From positions 114,828 to 178,827 of the forward strand of contig MNCI01002796.1 in assembly GCA_015680685.1 (NCBI GenBank): a stretch of 64,000 nt of DNA. Reading direction: 5' to 3'. A program made the position numbers and the translations under genes. Origin of the DNA: Gnetum montanum (taxonomy: Eukaryota > Streptophyta > Gnetopsida > Gnetales > Gnetaceae). Under the pieces are notes generated by a model. The model saw nothing but the letters and a program-made list of their open reading frames with translations. It did not search any database and had not been told where the DNA came from. This document shows positions 11,030-23,679 of this stretch, one piece after another (within the stretch, counting starts at the first letter, position 1; the number at the start of each line of letters is the position of its first letter).

Positions 11030-11712
11030 ACCAGCTCTAGTTTAATGTTGCTCTTCTTAAGTTGGGGTAGGTTCTAGGCTTGATACATTTCTCATGATAT
11101 TAAATTGACTCCAGAACCTGAGTTAAGAAGAGCCCTATGTGGTTCATTTTTGGTGACTCGAAGGTAGATTAAGGGACTTCCAGGGTCAGTTAGTTTCCTG
11201 GAAAGGTGGCCTACCTTGATCCAGTCGGTTACGGTATGCATTAACATAACCGTATGCGTTAGGCTCTGATGGACTGAAGGGTGCACCGAAGTGTTAGATG
11301 GTGGAGGAGTGTGCATGGGCTCAATCGTTTGTTGTTGCGAGAGTTTGTCTGGGATTTTGGTTCTGAAGAAGGGTATTCTCTTTTTATAGTTGTCATAATC
11401 AGTAGCATGTTGAATATTTACAGCTCTCGTAGCATGACGTTGCTGCGGTTGAGGGGGAAGTTCCCCTTGCATTGTTGGAGCAGGAGGTGTTATGGGAACT
11501 ACTTGTGGAAGAGGTGTGGATGGATTTGGAGGATGGTGTGGGTATGAAGTGTCTCCTGGGGGAGAAGGAGTCCTTCTAAAGTACTCTCGAACTTGGTAGT
11601 AATTGTGGGGAGTTATGTGACTCATAGAGTCACTTGGAGAAATTGGTTGCTGCACATAATATCCATAAGGATCAGGCTGCCGGTAAGGGTACCGATGTTT
11701 CGGTAATGGCAT
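11030..11712 (-). pseudogene. A1 proline-rich gag tail and aspartic protease start
   Basis: The minus frame 11712-11092 begins MPLPKHRYPYRQPDPYGYY, runs through a Pro/Gln-rich stretch and ends with the protease entry motif LLNSGSGVNLIS. Related elements have LDSGS or LDLGS, so the catalytic Asp is replaced by Asn. The frame stops just after it, and the protease body runs into the N gap. A2 has the same region at 24520-23745 with LDLGSSVNLIS. In A1 nothing beyond the protease is left of pol. Confidence 0.75.
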
Positions 11713-11802
11713 CTCCCATGACTGTGGGTATTTCCACTACTGATGCTATCCGATGGGTTGTGGGGGGGTTCCACTTGGATAATACGTTAATGGTTGGTGG
11801 AA

Positions 11803-12870
11803 CTACCTTGGGTTACCTTGGGGATAAGGTAACCTATGAGGTGTTTTCCATTGATTAAGTCTTGGATTAAGTGCATACACCCCAGACTCCTGTAGATGTG
11901 AGATGATGGGGAAACATCCCTTAGGATGGTCATAGTGGCAGATATCACATCCACCGTCATCGTCTGTGTCTGATTCCACAACCCCATTGGAGTTAGTGAT
12001 TTTTCCCTTACCCTTGTTATGTGTAGGGCCTAAATCTCTCCACTTTGTCTTACCTTTGTCACTACTTTGTTCTACCTTAGACTCTTCTACAATTTTTAAG
12101 ACAGTTTCAATTTTAGAGTCTAAGGAACTCCATACGTCATCTAACTTAGCCACTATTTCTGTTGTAAGCTTTTGAAGCAGCAAGGTCTTTCTGTTCACCA
12201 ACTCTTCAAGTGGTGACTCATCCTCTTCATTGCAAAATTTTACTCCCTTCTTTTGAAGAGAGGGGTCGCAGTTGTATTCTTCCGCACTTTCCCTCTTGCA
12301 TAGCTCACCTTCTTCTTTTGCTACTTGCTCCAACAAGCGATGTACTTCATGGGCTCTAAGTTGTGATAGTCTCCCTTGGGCATAAGTCCCAAGGGTTCTC
12401 GTTTCATGCCTTAGCCCATCCACGATGTGGCGAAGTTGATCCTGCTGAGCGTACCCATGGCCCCGGCAACGATGTAACAATGTGTAGTAGCGGGCCATGG
12501 AAATATCCAAGGATTCATGAGTACCTTGCTTCCAGCCTTGGATCTGCTTACGCAAATTGGACACTCGGGAGTACGTCTGATACTTATTGTTGAATAGTTC
12601 TAGCATCGTACTCCACCTCCTGATGGTTTCCAGTTCCAAGGACTGGTACTAGCTCTTTGCTTCCTTGATGAATGTTTTTGGGAACAACTTAAGTTTTTGC
12701 CACTCATTTTCTATATTCTTCAAGGCACAGGCATCGTGGAATGCCTGTAAATGATTTTGCAGATCTACGTTATATCCTCTTTCAAATCATGGGATATTGT
12801 TCATGTCTAAATGTTTGATCCGACTATCTTTTAAATGCCTTGTGGGAATCCTAACTGCCTTCATTATGTT
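11803..12870 (-). pseudogene. A1 gag capsid region
   Basis: The minus frame 12639-11803 (278 codons) carries the capsid-type domain: ETIRRWSTMLELFNNKYQ, then SNLRKQIQGWKQGTHESLD, YYTLLHRCRGHGYAQQDQL and RHIVDGLRHETRTLG. A Cys/His knuckle-like end follows (CDICHYDHPKGC). A TAG at about 12648 and frame changes separate it from upstream gag (NHLQAFHDACAL, about 12755-12720). The layout is that of Athila-type Ty3/gypsy gag, in which the capsid helps package element RNA. Confidence 0.8.
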
Positions 12871-13553
12871 AAGCATACTTCAAGTTGTGAGTAGGGGCTC
12901 ATCATGATCATCTCTTTCATGATGCTTGTGATGTCTGTGTTGTTCCCTACTCTCCCTATGTCCTTGCCCTTGTCCTCTCTCTCAACTTTCCTGTCGAGGT
13001 CTTTCGTCCTTCTTAATGTTATCCTCATCTTTATGTTCATGGTGGCTGTGCCCAGATGTGGAAGGAGAGGGTGAGTGATGAGATGAAGAGGAAGAGGGAG
13101 GGGAGCCATCGCCATGATGATGTTTCTTGCCTTCTCTTCGGTTGTTTCACCCCGATCGTTATAACAATCTAAGTGCTAGTCCTTAGCATGAGTTGTTGTT
13201 CCCTCTGTGAACAGTTGGCGTTCACAGGGATCAGAACCAGTGTTATGTATCGTTGATCGTAGGTTCTGATACCCAACCTCCTCACCATCATTAGGAGGGG
13301 GAACATCATTTGCTAGAGAATCCATTATAAGGGGTTCCTCATCTCCTATTTTGCTAAGGATGTGTGGACCTTTGCCCTTGAACAATGTATGTTGGCTCTC
13401 CTGCCTAGCATCCCTCATACATTGTGCTTCTATGGGATGATAATCCCTCATATCAAAGTCTTCCACAATGTATTCAGCATATAATTCAGTCATGCCTATA
13501 AGTGCCAAAGCACGGAAAAGCATGTTAGCGACTAATCGATCTGGGGGTAACAT
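12864..13553 (-). pseudogene. A1 gag N-terminal region
   Basis: Two minus frames (13553-13176 and 13115-12864) follow the primer site and leader. They begin MLPPDRLVANMLFRALALIG and then become rich in Arg/Lys/Asp/Glu. A2 (26590-25475) and C (45510-45168) have the same arrangement. No domain is recognisable and function is not assigned beyond gag N-terminus. Confidence 0.55.
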
Positions 13554-13825
13554 GATGTTACCTTACAAATCTCTCCATCGTAGTTGTTTGTCTTGATGGA
13601 GGATAAAAGTGAAGTTTGGAATATACTCATCGGGATGAGTATAGACTATTTTATACTATTTAGGACTTAGCTGATTTCGACTATGTGTTTTATGCTGCTG
13701 ACTGTCTCATGTATGGTCCTTAGGTGTTGAGTTGCTCTTATGAGAAGAAGACATTGTTATTAGGTGTTTAGGCTCCCAACGATGTGAGTGATATCCTTTA
13801 TGTTCTATTTAACACACAAACACTT

Positions 13826-13845
13826 AGTCCCCAGCAACGACGCCA
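13826..13845 (-). other. tRNA-Asp-type primer-binding site of A1
   Basis: Minus-strand TGGCGTCGTTGCTGGGGA directly follows the 5' LTR end. It differs from the usual plant tRNA-Asp complement TGGCGCCGTTGCCGGGGA by transitions only. Confidence 0.85.
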
Positions 13846-13846
13846 A

Positions 13847-14819
13847 TTATGAGTGGCGAGGTACCCTTACACTCAACCATACGAAACGAGCGTAGCACAC
13901 ACGATCTAGTCGAACTCTGCAGACTAAGTGCCTACACACCCCATGGAACACTTGGGGTTAATCATTTGTTGTCTTGCTAGACTTACTTGTAGTTGTCATG
14001 GTGTATGGTTAAGTAAGTCCGAGGTATATGATTTTTATATCTTCTTATGTTTTTCTCCTATGCTATTGGGGTGAAGGGTTGAGAAACTAACTAACTCTAA
14101 CTAATGACTAAGTCTAAATTAACCTAGCATCAGCATTCGTTCCCACTTACCGTACACACCTTGAACCGATGCAACCGTGGCTACCAAATGCTAATCATCA
14201 CTGGGATCACAACGCGTAACGCACGTGCTCGGAGTGGTCATACTGAGGCACCTAACTAGGAGGAAAGGTTGAGAAAATCTATCTAGCCTAAGTGTGATGA
14301 GCAACTGATTCCTTGACTAACTGTACACATCTGGGACTACCATTGGGATTACCAATGCAGATCCTGAATACACCACTGGGTTACCAAGTAGTCACACTAG
14401 ATGCTCGTAATCAAGTTGTACTCATACTGCATGCGATGAGCAGCCGATTCCTTGACTATCCGTACGCATCCTTAGGTGCTTGTAATCAAGTCATACTCAT
14501 ACCGCATTCTAAGAGTTTAAGGGTGAGAGAGAAAACAATAAATAAAATCCTATTCCATACACTGCAAGGTTTATCCAGGAAGTTCATCTTTATTTCCGTA
14601 CACAACTTGTGTTTAGGTATAATGTTGCTCGAATAAAGATTCGTTCACTCTAGGACTCCTACTGCGGGCACATGGAAAATATTCTATCTCTGGAGTGATC
14701 AAACTACCAGAGTTTCCCTACTTCTAACTCAGGATGGGAAAACAAGGGAGTGCCGCCTCTTATTTATAGATATGGCGGCGAACCGCGATATCGTGGCTCA
14801 TGCGAATCGCGTCTCATCA
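13847..14819 (-). repeat. 5' LTR of A1
   Basis: Pair of 7647-8647. Its first bases in the window read TTATGAG instead of TGATGAG. It ends TCATCA followed by the ATGTC target duplication. Confidence 0.9.
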
Positions 14820-14824
14820 ATGTC

Positions 14825-15294
14825 CTAGGTACACTACTAGGATACCAATTAGTTACACTTAAATGCTCTTGATTAAGTCATACTCATTCTGCATTTAATA
14901 ACAGGGATAGGAAATGAGGGTAGAGAAATATTAATTAAGAAAGCAGTAAATAACAATAACAGTAAGCAATTAAAACTAAGTGAATGCTGCAATGATGAAA
15001 TAATCTTAATCTTTATTGGTGGTCATGTGTGTGTCCAAGTACATCATAATCGAATAAAGGTTCTCTACAATTATAATCATCACACTGCAAGCATGCACTG
15101 AGGAAAGGGTTGAGAGGAATTGAAACTAACAAAAAGATCCTACTCTAACACTAACTTTTCCTATGACTCTCCCATGCACCCAATTGTGTATTTATAGGCT
15201 CACACAGAAACCATGATATTGTGTATCTGATATCGCTAGTAAGGCCATGATATCATGTACCTAATATCGAAGCCTGACAAATCATGGTTCATCA
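14825..15294 (-). repeat. truncated GATATC-family LTR, right part
   Basis: Continuation of 7346-7646 after the A1 insertion. It carries the TATTTATAGG promoter (about 15190), GATATC-type palindromes (15212-15272) and the terminal GGTTCATCA. Together with the left part it resembles the 40361-41248 LTR of element C. Confidence 0.75.
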
Positions 15295-15349
15295 CTATAG
15301 AAGAAAGAAGATAAGTTTAGTCAACTAATTTAGGGATTTATATCTATCT

Positions 15350-16295
15350 ATGAGTATGATAATAGGTTTACTAAATTATGTGTGTATGTTCCCTAGGTAT
15401 CACAAAATAAAGTTGTTCGTGCTAGGAAATTTGTAAAGGAATTAAGATCCTCCATCAAAACCATTGTTGCAACATTAGCTTTGGATAATTATAAGGAAGC
15501 ATAGGCCAAAGTCATTATTATTGAAAGGAAATAGATGGAGGATGTAGCTCAAAGAGAAAGAAAAAGGAATAAAGGATTCATGACTAGAACTGATTAATGA
15601 AAATTCAAGCAATTCATAGGAATGAATGGTCCAATTTAGCAACAACTTTGAGGATTTAATGGGCCAATCCAATGGAAAACTAGAGGATTTAATGAACCAA
15701 TTCAACCATTTAATTTTAGGATTCCACTAGGATCTAACATTTACTTTTATTGCAAGGAAGTTTGCCATATGAAAATGAACTATTCAAAGCTACTTCAAAA
15801 AGAGAATATTATGCAAAATAGAAGCATGGAATCTCAGAATTACTTAAGAAAATAGAGGAGAAATTGCTAATGATTCCAAGGTGATTAAGAAGAATCGAGG
15901 AATTGGCAATAATTAAGGAAGAGGTGAAAGAACTATGAATCAAGGTTAGATTTATGCTATACTAGAAAGAGATATAAAGGAGTAATCTAACACTATGGTT
16001 GAGACTGAAGGTATGCTTTATGTAGTATCCATCTATGTTATTTTAAATCCTAGAGCAAGTCTTTCTTTTATTAATAGTCAAATAGTGAAAAGACTAAATT
16101 TGTAATTTAAAAGATTAGAAATTTTGTTATTTATTCAAGTTGTGGAACATAGTGGATACATAGTAGAATATGTTTGTAGGAAGCTTGCATTAAGAATATA
16201 AAATAAGAAATGAGATGTAGATTTGTTTATTATGAAATTGGAAAAATATGATATTATTTTAGGAATTGATTGGTTAAGTAGATATAATGGGTTTC
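15350..16295 (+). pseudogene. Ty3/gypsy gag-protease remnant (element F)
   Basis: Plus-strand, heavily stopped. Pieces of the C-terminal capsid region (KFVKELRSSIKTIVATLAL at about 15430-15490, then a Glu/Lys/Arg-rich run) lead to a protease with ASLSFINSQIV (about 16050-16085) and the C-terminal signature YDIILGIDWLSRYNG (about 16248-16292), typical of chromovirus-type gypsy elements. The frame breaks exactly where the LTR of element E begins, so E most likely inserted into F. The rest of F is not seen in the window. Confidence 0.75.
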
Positions 16296-18200
16296 TATTA
16301 CATTCCTTTTAGACACATTAGGTATGGCCATACGATTATGATTTATACATTACATGTGTTGTCTCGGTGGGTTAGTGGGAATGACTTAGCTTATTATACT
16401 TACACTTTATATGTAATAATTATGATGTCTTTACATGCTTAACTAACATGATTATGTACACTAGCCCTATGTGATGTGTTAGATAGGTGATGTTATTGGC
16501 AAGGATGTTGGATTGGGGTACAAAAGTAACCATTTGATATATATTTATGCTTTTTTGTGATTTTGATATTTATGCATTTGAATTATAGTGCTATGTTGTG
16601 TGATGCTTGGGTGTGATTTTGGCATGTGAGGGTGTAGAGCATTTGATAAGCATCTCGTAGGTTCAAATAGATTTTAATTTGGAGTCCCAATGTGATTGTT
16701 ATGCATGTTTAATGTAGGGTATTTGTTGGGGGAGGGATAAAAGAGATAAACTTATTAAAAAATTAGTTAAGAAAACAAAGTAAAAAGTAAAAAAAAAAAA
16801 AAAAGAGAGTTTGCAATGACATGCAATGCACAAAGGGAATACATTACTTTTATCTCAAAGAAAATAAAAAACATATGCTTAAGCATAGTTTTTATTGTTG
16901 GTTTTCTATTACCCACCGCCCCACCACCACCTATTCATAGAGAATGGGTTTTGGGTTCATATTTTTGTGTGATAAAATGGAAATGAATGAGAACCTATTT
17001 TTTCCCTCCAGTTTTCTCTCTTGCCTTCGTTGTTTCCACACTTGTTCTAAATTTTGAGCTTTGTGGGTGGACTTTTTCCTACTTTGAACCTAGATTTGGA
17101 ATTGTTGCAATCATATCCATGTGGGTATGGAACTTGTTGGGAGTGAAATAAAGTTCTACTAAATTTTTGAGGATTTCATGCTTGTTTCGGATTTTCTGTT
17201 GCAACAATTTTAATTGGTGGGTTGTGTTTATCTTTTCTCTATATTTTTATGCTGGATTAGTATATTGGATCAGGCGATGTGGGCATGTGGGATGAATAGT
17301 AAAAGATTGAGCTTGGACATGTTGTTTTGCATATTTTCCAAAATTTTATGGTTTTGGTTGCAAATTGTTTATTAATAAATATGTGATGTATAGTATGATG
17401 TGGATCTATTTAATATAATATGTGATGTTGATGAGACTAGCATGGTTAGAATATTATATTTTTAAGGGCCTATTATAGCATGGAAGTTTTTGAAAGTTTC
17501 AATCATCACTAGCTATAATAAAATATTATTTTATTAATCAAACTTTACACACACAACTTTACTTCTAGGAGTTCAATTTAGGTGAAATTAGTGTCACTGG
17601 GATCATTTTAGGAAGTACTTTCCAATTTTTGAATTTTTTCTCTCTTTGGGAACATATCGTTTTGAAGGTTCTTATAGTAATCATTTTCAAGGAATTACAT
17701 GTAGTTCAAGAAGTATAATTGTGGCACAAAATTTTGGTTTGTCAAATCATGGTATTTTTTTTCTAGAATGAATGTGATTGTTAGGTGTGGATATATGTGG
17801 TTATGCTATGTTTATCTTGGATGTGTTGTGCATGTGACATTTTTTGGCTTAAGCTAGCCTCAACTTGTATGTGTCTTTGTAATGACACTTGTAACAATCA
17901 TCGATAGGTGGTGCTAGCATTAGGGTGTGGACCAATTGGTGATGAGGAACCTTGAAGGTAGTGTGGATTAACCTCCATTGTGATGCATCAATGAGGCTCC
18001 TATCTCAGACCTCATCTTGAAAGTGGGAGAGCATAGGTGTGTTCATCCTTACAACTAGTACATGACATAGGTGTGTTCATCCCTATAGCTAGTTCTCTAG
18101 AAGGCTAGTGGTTGTGGGTCATAGGTTGATAAACCCTAACACTAGTTGGATAAATAAAAGATAAATAAAAAACATGCATTCAATGGCTACTTATGAGTAC
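16296..18200 (+). repeat. 5' LTR of E (inner end uncertain)
   Basis: It starts TATTACATTCC, equivalent to TGTTACATCCC at 18537. Similarity with the second copy is clear to about 16705, then again for the stretch 16690-16790 against 28148-28250. It contains a 17-base A run (16788-16804). The rest to about 18200 has no coding signal and is taken as R-U5 plus leader. I could not find a primer site. Confidence 0.6.
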
Positions 18201-18217
18201 TCATGGAAATGTATTGA

Positions 18218-18536
18218 ATAACATTACCTTCGCATTTAGAACATGTACATGATGTGTTTCATGTATCTATGCTACAACATTATGTGCCTGATAAACATCA
18301 TGTGATTAATCATTCAAGAATACAACTACAGTTTGATGTCAATTATGTTGAACAACCAATAGAGATTATTATTTCATGTTGCGATAGCTATGTAGTAAAG
18401 TTGTGCCATGGTCAAGGTTTTATGGAGTAGACATAGAGCTTCAGAGGATACTTGGAAGGTGGAGATTGAGATGGGCGCAACTCATCCTAAGATCTTTCGA
18501 GATGAAGATTCTCAAGGAAGGGAGAGTGTTACATCC
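18218..18536 (+). pseudogene. chromovirus-type integrase C-terminus and polypurine tract (E)
   Basis: The plus frame reads LPSHLEHVHDVFHVSMLQHY, then VPDKHHVI and VEQPIEI. After a one-base shift it ends with VKVLWSRHRASEDTWKVEIE and HPKIFRDEDSQGRES, the standard C-terminal tail of chromovirus pol. The polypurine tract AAGGAAGGGAGAG (about 18524-18536) abuts the 3' LTR. All upstream gag, protease, RT, RNase H and integrase core are missing, so the element lost almost all of its interior. Confidence 0.8.
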
Positions 18537-18922
18537 CTTCTAGATACATTAGGTATGGTTGTACAATTATGATTTATACATTACATGTGTTGTCTCAATG
18601 CGTTATTGGGGATGACTTAGCTTATTATAATTGCACTTTATATATAATGATTATGATGTCTTTACATGCTTAACTGATGTGATTATGTACACTAGCCCTA
18701 TGTGATGTGTTAGATAGGTGATGTTGCTAGTAAGGATGTTGGATTAGGGTCCAAGAGCAATGATTCGATATATATTTATGCTTTTGTGTGATTTTGGTAT
18801 TTATACATTTGAATTGTAGTGCTATGTTGTGTGATGCTTGGGTGTGATTTTGGAATGTGAAGGTGTAGAGAGTTTGATAAGGATCTCATAGGTTCAAATT
18901 TTTTTTAATTTGGAGTCCCTTT
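18537..18922 (+). repeat. 3' LTR of E, first segment
   Basis: It starts TGTTACATCCC straight after the polypurine tract and matches 16296-16690. It stops at TTTGGAGTCCC, where the copia-type LTR has inserted. Confidence 0.85.
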
Positions 18923-19473
18923 TGTTGACCATTTGGTATGCCAAAACCTTAAGGAAAATGGAGAACAAAGGATGTTTTTTGTAGTAGTTGTATTTATAGG
19001 ACAAGAATAATAACTCCACATCATGGATAAAGTTTCAGGGAAGCATGGGTATCAATGTAAAAAACTTCATAGGAAAAATGAGAGCATGGATAAGTACAAA
19101 GACTACAAGCTAAATGAAGATGCTTTAGGGATTAGAGGAAGCTAAGTAAACAAAAGAAAACCTCAAAAACTATAGCTCAGAAGTTGAGAAGACATCTCCA
19201 AGAAATAGAAGATGTCTTAGCTAAGAGGAAGCTAATCATAGGAAAACATCTCCCTGTAGATGTCCTATTCTAAAAGGAGACGTATCCCCAGAGTTCAAGC
19301 TAAATACAAAAAGATATCCTAATTTCAAAGGAGACATTTACATTAGCCATTGAATAGCTGTTACATAAATTCTAAGATATTTTTGGAAACTTCAAGGCTA
19401 TAAGTAGGCTTCAAACTCTTGGAAATTAGGCAAGCATTGTCAACATCAAAGCTATCATTGTCAATATTATGAT
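18923..19473 (+). repeat. copia-type solo LTR, left half
   Basis: It begins TGTTGACCATTTGG inside the E LTR and has a TATA-like GTATTTATAGG (about 18988). It is interrupted by A2 at 19474 and continues at 27530. No internal copia sequence is present, so this is a solo LTR of about 1.16 kb made by recombination between two LTRs. Confidence 0.7.
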
Positions 19474-20288
19474 TGATGAGTGGCGAGGTATCTCTATGCT
19501 CAACCATACAAATACGAGCATCCACACATGATTCGGTCAAATTCTAAGGACTAAGTGCTTATGCACCTTTGTGGAACAAGAATGGGTTGATCAATCGTTG
19601 TCTTCCCAAGCTTACTTGTATGTCACGATTGTATGGGTAAGTAAACTTCAGGCATATGATTTTTATACTTTTTTGTGTGTTTTTATGTCCTGTTGCTAAT
19701 ATGGGAGGAGAGAGAGATAACTAAGTAACTAATTTAATTTGACTACTTATTAGCTAGGCTCTAACTGATCCTAACACCAGTATCCGTTCTCACTTATCGT
19801 ACATATCCTAAACTAGTGCAACACTACTAGGATTACCAAATGCTAATTGTTACTAGGTTTCCAAGTGTTACACATATGCTCGAAGTGATCATACTGTGTG
19901 TACTTACTTAGGAGAATTGTAGGGTGAGCGAGAATCATCAATTAATTAAGGAAAGCATTACGTAACAATAATTAACATTAATTAATCTATTCTGAATGCT
20001 ACAAGGTTTATCACAAAGTTCGTCTTTATTGCCATACAGAAGGTGTGCTCAGGTACACAATGCTTGAATAAAGATTTGTTCACTTTATGACTCCTACTAC
20101 GGGCACACACAAATAATTCTAACTTTGAGAGGGAGAAAAGGCAAGAGTTTGGGTAAGGGACTAAGACTAACTATGCAAACCAAGTGTGCCTGCCTCTTAT
20201 TTATAGGCAATGAAGCAGGTTGTGATATCGCATGGAAGGCCATGATATCACATACATGATATCGCAGGTGCGATATCATGGCTCATCA
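19474..20288 (-). repeat. 3' LTR of A2
   Basis: It starts TGATGAGTGGCGAGG and ends GGCTCATCA, 815 bases. TATA box at 20205-20196 on the minus strand. Four GATATC palindromes lie between it and the terminus (20225-20280). Confidence 0.9.
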
Positions 20289-22265
20289 TACCCCCACAAC
20301 TGAATGAAAACTCATCCTCGAGTTCCTTACAAAATATTGGGAAGGTATGGGATTATTGACTGAATGAGAACTGACAGCGACAAGGAATTACAGAGTCAAA
20401 GTGCTTGATGAACGGATCGACAAACATATTACAACATTGGTGTTCACACTCTTTGTGGTGAACACTGTACATGGATGACATCCAGACCTTCACTTGACAA
20501 CTTGAAGAGAAAGAGGGAGAAAAGAAAATGAGGCTTGTTGCTACCAATGCTAAGATTGCACCCTTCGTTGTTTATCCATAGCCACGTGACTAGACTTGTT
20601 CTTGGCATAAACGTTCCAGCTCCAGTCCATCCCAAGTGCTTCCTCCTATTCTAGTCCATAGTTCATGTAATCGCCATCTACACACACAACATAGTCACGA
20701 ATGGGCAAGGATAAGTAAGCCACAATGAAATTGATACCTAGCCTCGATATAAAGCACATTGGCTGGGTTATGGTTATGGCAGAAACTAGGTTACAGGTTT
20801 ATTACTGATAACTACCCAAGGTGTAGGGGTTAGGCAAGTAGTAGAATGGAGGAACTAAAAAATTTGTGCCAGGGCCCCCATGACTAAGAGCAAACCTCTG
20901 GTAGTAATAAGATGAAAAAATATAAGGAACAAGAAAGATGGAAAAAATAACAATGGCAATGCCAATAAAGTGGATGTCATGGATGGAGATGAAATGAGAA
21001 ATTGCTAATTGTAAGAAATGTTTATGGAGAAGAATTTAACAATTGCACCAAAAAGGAATGCCATTAGGTCCTCTCCAAAGTAGGCTCATGCCCTTTATGC
21101 CCTGACAAACCCACAAACCAAAAAGTCTATAGGCTCTAGGAATGTCATTTGGAAGCAAGAGTTAAAAACTTACCCACAAGAATTTGCCACGAAAATACAA
21201 TGCATCAAGTAAGATATGGACTAATCATAAAATCGACAATGAGGTGGAAAATGAAAAAAATGATGGAGAGTAGAAATGGAATGGAATCCCAAGAGCAAAG
21301 TTGTGTAAAGTCCCTTGTGTATGTCATGCTTAATGTGACTGAGTAGAACTCATTCCAAATTCGGACTCAAACCAACCACACTTAGTGATCTTGCATCAAT
21401 ACACTTGGCCAATACATCCTATTGAAGCAACAAGAATGCCTCCACAAAGAGTCACCACCATCCCAAGGGGAGCGATATGGAGAAGTAGGAAGCGAGAAAG
21501 CGCCTTAGTTAGAGGGAACCTTCAAGCATGGTTAACATGTCTTTCCAATGCCATAACTAGTGCTTGTAGCCCATGTTGCTTTATTATGTCTAAGGGGTGT
21601 GCTTTGAATTCTCACTTTTCTCTTCTTTTTTGTTTTTTTTTACATGAGAACCACACCATGTAAAGAATTATTTGTATTCACTCAGCTTCCTGATATTTGA
21701 TTAATGGTAGAATGGTAGAAAACCCAAGAAAAAACATCTAAGAACCTAAGAGAATGGCTGGCGCAAATGCATAAAATCTCCTTGAAGTCACACCCTTTTC
21801 ATCCATAGAGTCCTTCCTCGGTTTGAAGAATACCAAGCTACCAATTCATTAATAAGTTTATTTAGAATAAGGGATAGTATAGTTCCAAAACCAAGGGAGA
21901 CCATAGAGTTGAACAGAGGAATTGATAGTGTGGACTCATTGCTAGTTTATCAAAAGAACCATATCTTAATATCAACATTGAGAATCAAAGGTAAAAACCA
22001 AACATTAGTAATCAGGATTATTATAGTACAATCCACCATTATGAGCACTTATTGTATGACGAATAAAAGTCAATCAAACAAAGAAATAGGAAAAAATGTG
22101 AACGATGGTGTAAGACAAAAATAAGTAAATTTGAAAAATGTGAAAAACAAAAAGGTGTAAAAAAAATGTGTAAAACAAAAATATAAAAAGAGTTGAGGGC
22201 TTAAAATGGTTAGCATTGGTGGCTATCTCCCCCATGATTGAGTTGGAAGGAGGAGATCCAAAATA
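20289..22265 (-). other. 3' block of A2 with polypurine tract copies
   Basis: Homologous to 8648-10640 of A1. The polypurine tract at 20303-20289 is followed upstream by the same motif at 20888-20873 and 22241-22226, at nearly the same spacings as in A1. Short frames here (20097-20635, 21149-21663, 21909-22124) do not correspond between copies and are not called genes. Confidence 0.65.
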
Positions 22266-22299
22266 ACAAGTAGGGTTGTCCACCAATAGAGGTAGTATT

Positions 22300-23262
22300 G
22301 GTACTGGCTGTTCTAAGCTCATGGAAGGGCTAATATGTCCAAGAAATGATTGGATATCTTTTACAGTTTCTGGTTGATGGGTAATTCCTTGGATAACTTT
22401 GATCTTTTTAGGGGCTACCTCTATCCCTGTTTGTGAGATCTTATGCCCTAATACTACACCTTCTTGGACCATTAAATGGCTTTTTTGCCAGTTGAGCCTT
22501 AAATTGGTTTCTACAGATCATTTTAATACTTGCTCTAACTAGTCCAAGGCTTGATCAAACTTTTCTCCATAGGTGGAGAAGTCATCCATGAAGACCTCCA
22601 CATTGTTTCCTATATGCTGTTGGAATATGCTTAGAACTAATCGTTGAAATGTTGCAGGGGCATTGCATAAACCAGATGGCATTTATTTGTATGCAAATTT
22701 TCCCTAAGGAATGGTGAACGTAGTCTTGGCTTGGTCTTCTGGGGTTATTTGTATTTGGTTGTACCCACTGTACCCATCTAGAAAACTATAGTAGCGATGC
22801 CTTGCGATGGTGTCTAAGACTTGGTCAACAAATGGTAACAAAAAGTCATCCTTGAATGTTGTCATGTTTAGTAGCCTAAAATCTATGCACACCCTCCATT
22901 TGCCTCCCTTTTTGGACACTATAACTAAGGGGCTAACCCATTTGCTATTAGCAATGGGGTAGATGAACCCAACTTTTAGAAGTTATTCGATTTCTTCCTT
23001 ACCCACTTGCTTAAGATTTAGGTTCAATCACCTTTGCCATTGTCTTCAAGGCTTCATGGAGGGGTTGGTGTAAATCTTATGTTGGCATATTCTAGGATCT
23101 ATTCTAGTTAATTTAGGATATGGCCAAGTGAAGGATTTCAACCATTTATTTATCACTTTCAGCAGTTTTTCTTTTTGTTGAGGAGCAAGCTTCACATTAA
23201 TAATTACACATTTTCCATTTTTAAGAAACATGTATTCCATACCACTAGGTAATGGTTCTAGC
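22300..23262 (-). pseudogene. A2 reverse transcriptase
   Basis: Read on the minus strand: pre-RT linker (frame 23240-23046, with LKSFTWPYPKL in place of the usual FAWSYEDM). Then comes the RT finger/palm frame 22919-22704 (KKGGKWRVCIDFRLLNMTT, FVDQVLDTIA, YSFLDGYSGYNQI) and, after stops, EVFMDDFSTYG (about 22590-22558). The catalytic box is FMDD, as in Athila-type elements. Then comes the frame from 22472 with VQEGVVLGHKIS and GIEVAPKKI. It ends at SFLGHI (about 22336) and the thumb, RNase H and integrase never follow. It would copy element RNA into DNA if intact; at least four stops prevent that. Confidence 0.85.
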
Positions 23263-23679
23263 TCAAGGGGATCTTACTTAAACTTATCAAGGATTTCCAA
23301 CTTCCCCTAGTTGATATTTTCAAGGTCAAGACTTGGAAGTTGGTGATGGACTTGCTCTAATGTGTCTATGCTATCAATGTAAGTGCAAGTCAAATCCTTA
23401 GTTGGTTCCATGCATATAGTTGAACTACTCTCTTGATTAGCTATTAGCCACTAGGTGCCTTCCTATCTTGTGACTGTTGCATACAAGCATCTTTGTATAT
23501 CAGTCACTTGTGCACACTGGTTGTATGCAGGCAATGTTAAATGTTGTACAAACCATGAATTTTGCATGCAATTACACCCTGTGTCACTATATGTGATGCA
23601 TGGAACTTTCTTCTTCTCGATCTTTCCAAATGTATTTTCCTTTGATATTTCTAGGGAAAGATCATGGATTCCTTAGCAT

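Larger units (their letters stand above)
7647..14819 (-). mobile_element. element A1: non-autonomous Asp-primed gypsy element, complete with TSD
   Basis: LTRs at 7647-8647 and 13847-14819 bound a 7.2 kb element, flanked by a perfect 5-base target duplication ATGTC (7642-7646 and 14820-14824). The primer site beside the right LTR and polypurine tract beside the left LTR prove minus orientation. It holds gag and part of protease but no RT, RNase H or integrase. Relative to A2, the RT region is deleted around 10640-10690. Its LTRs are longer than those of A2 because of internal duplications (for example GATGAGCAGC...TTCCTTGACTA near 8097 and 8237). Confidence 0.9.
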
